Assembly: GCA_004794785.1 (NCBI GenBank)
Contig: SJOL01005754.1
Span: forward strand, 347,095 to 411,094
Reading direction: 5' to 3'
DNA from: Opisthorchis felineus
Taxonomy: Eukaryota; Platyhelminthes; Trematoda; Opisthorchiida; Opisthorchiidae
DNA length: 64,000 bases
Positions 63,695-64,000 of the stretch are shown in pieces. The translations under genes were made by a program, and so were the position numbers. Position 1 is the first letter of the stretch. Each line of letters begins with the position of its first letter. The notes beneath the pieces were generated by a model, which searched no databases, was not told the DNA's origin, and worked only from the letters and a program-made list of their open reading frames with translations.

Positions 63695-64000
63695 ATATTC
63701 ACTTATTTGATATGCGGACGTGATTTCTGTGAAGACAAAATGTCGTCGCATGTTCTGTTCTCTAGAGGGACATCATAACATCACTTTCGTTTTCACCATT
63801 GTATCAGCGAGACAAGACACTCTACGCTGCAGAGAGCACCAACACTCTCATCTGCGTCTGCAATTCAAATGGAATTAATTCAACTGGTTTCATTAAGTTG
63901 GACGTTGGAGTGAGCATTTCAATGTGATATGAGATACCGCTTACAAGACATCTCGAATAGTGTTCTTCCTAGTAAAGTTGATAACATTTACATGCGTATC

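Overview
This window looks like nuclear DNA of a flatworm (Platyhelminthes, trematode or cestode). That is an inference. It rests on GT-AG spliced exons separated by multi-kilobase introns, a low gene density, an RTE-type LINE family decayed to many pieces, a Penelope-like retroelement with GIY-YIG endonuclease, and short repeats carrying hammerhead ribozymes, one joined to a tRNA-derived SINE head as in the schistosome Sm-alpha repeats. No bacterial features are present. The species cannot be settled by eye.

The only gene I can assemble with confidence lies on the minus strand and spans about 27.4 kb. Its four exons (33652-33277, 17572-17344, 12897-12737, 6458-6170) join in phase with GT-AG introns of 15.7, 4.4 and 6.3 kb. 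From the ATG at 33602 they give 334 residues with nine C2H2-type zinc fingers in a row, so the product is most likely a nuclear DNA-binding regulator. Three exon junctions fall inside finger modules yet rebuild each finger exactly.

The introns and the upstream 30 kb hold mobile-element debris. A Penelope-like element (22835-25191, minus) has two 198-bp direct repeats, reverse transcriptase and GIY-YIG segments, three frameshifts and one nonsense codon. A hammerhead core sits in each repeat. An RTE-type LINE lies at about 40470-42350, with fragments near 8.0-8.6, 9.2-9.4, 21.8-22.1, 30.6-31.2, 46.6-46.95 and 63.1-63.3 kb.

The most unusual content is a family of roughly 250-310 bp repeats around 6.95-7.39, 35.4-35.6, 37.3-38.0, 49.4-50.7 and 54.7-54.95 kb, each carrying or having lost a type I hammerhead ribozyme. 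Three copies (50004-50046, 50306-50348, 54759-54801) keep the full catalytic core. Two of those stand head to head in an inverted pair. In this family, and separately in the Penelope repeats, the helix III sequence is a loopless palindrome, which points to cleavage as dimers or tandem transcripts.

The rest (about 1-6 kb, most of intron 1, 38-40 kb, 42.4-46.6 kb and 55-64 kb) is AT-rich noncoding sequence with short chance ORFs, microsatellites and a few weak exon-like or repeat-like blocks, described separately.
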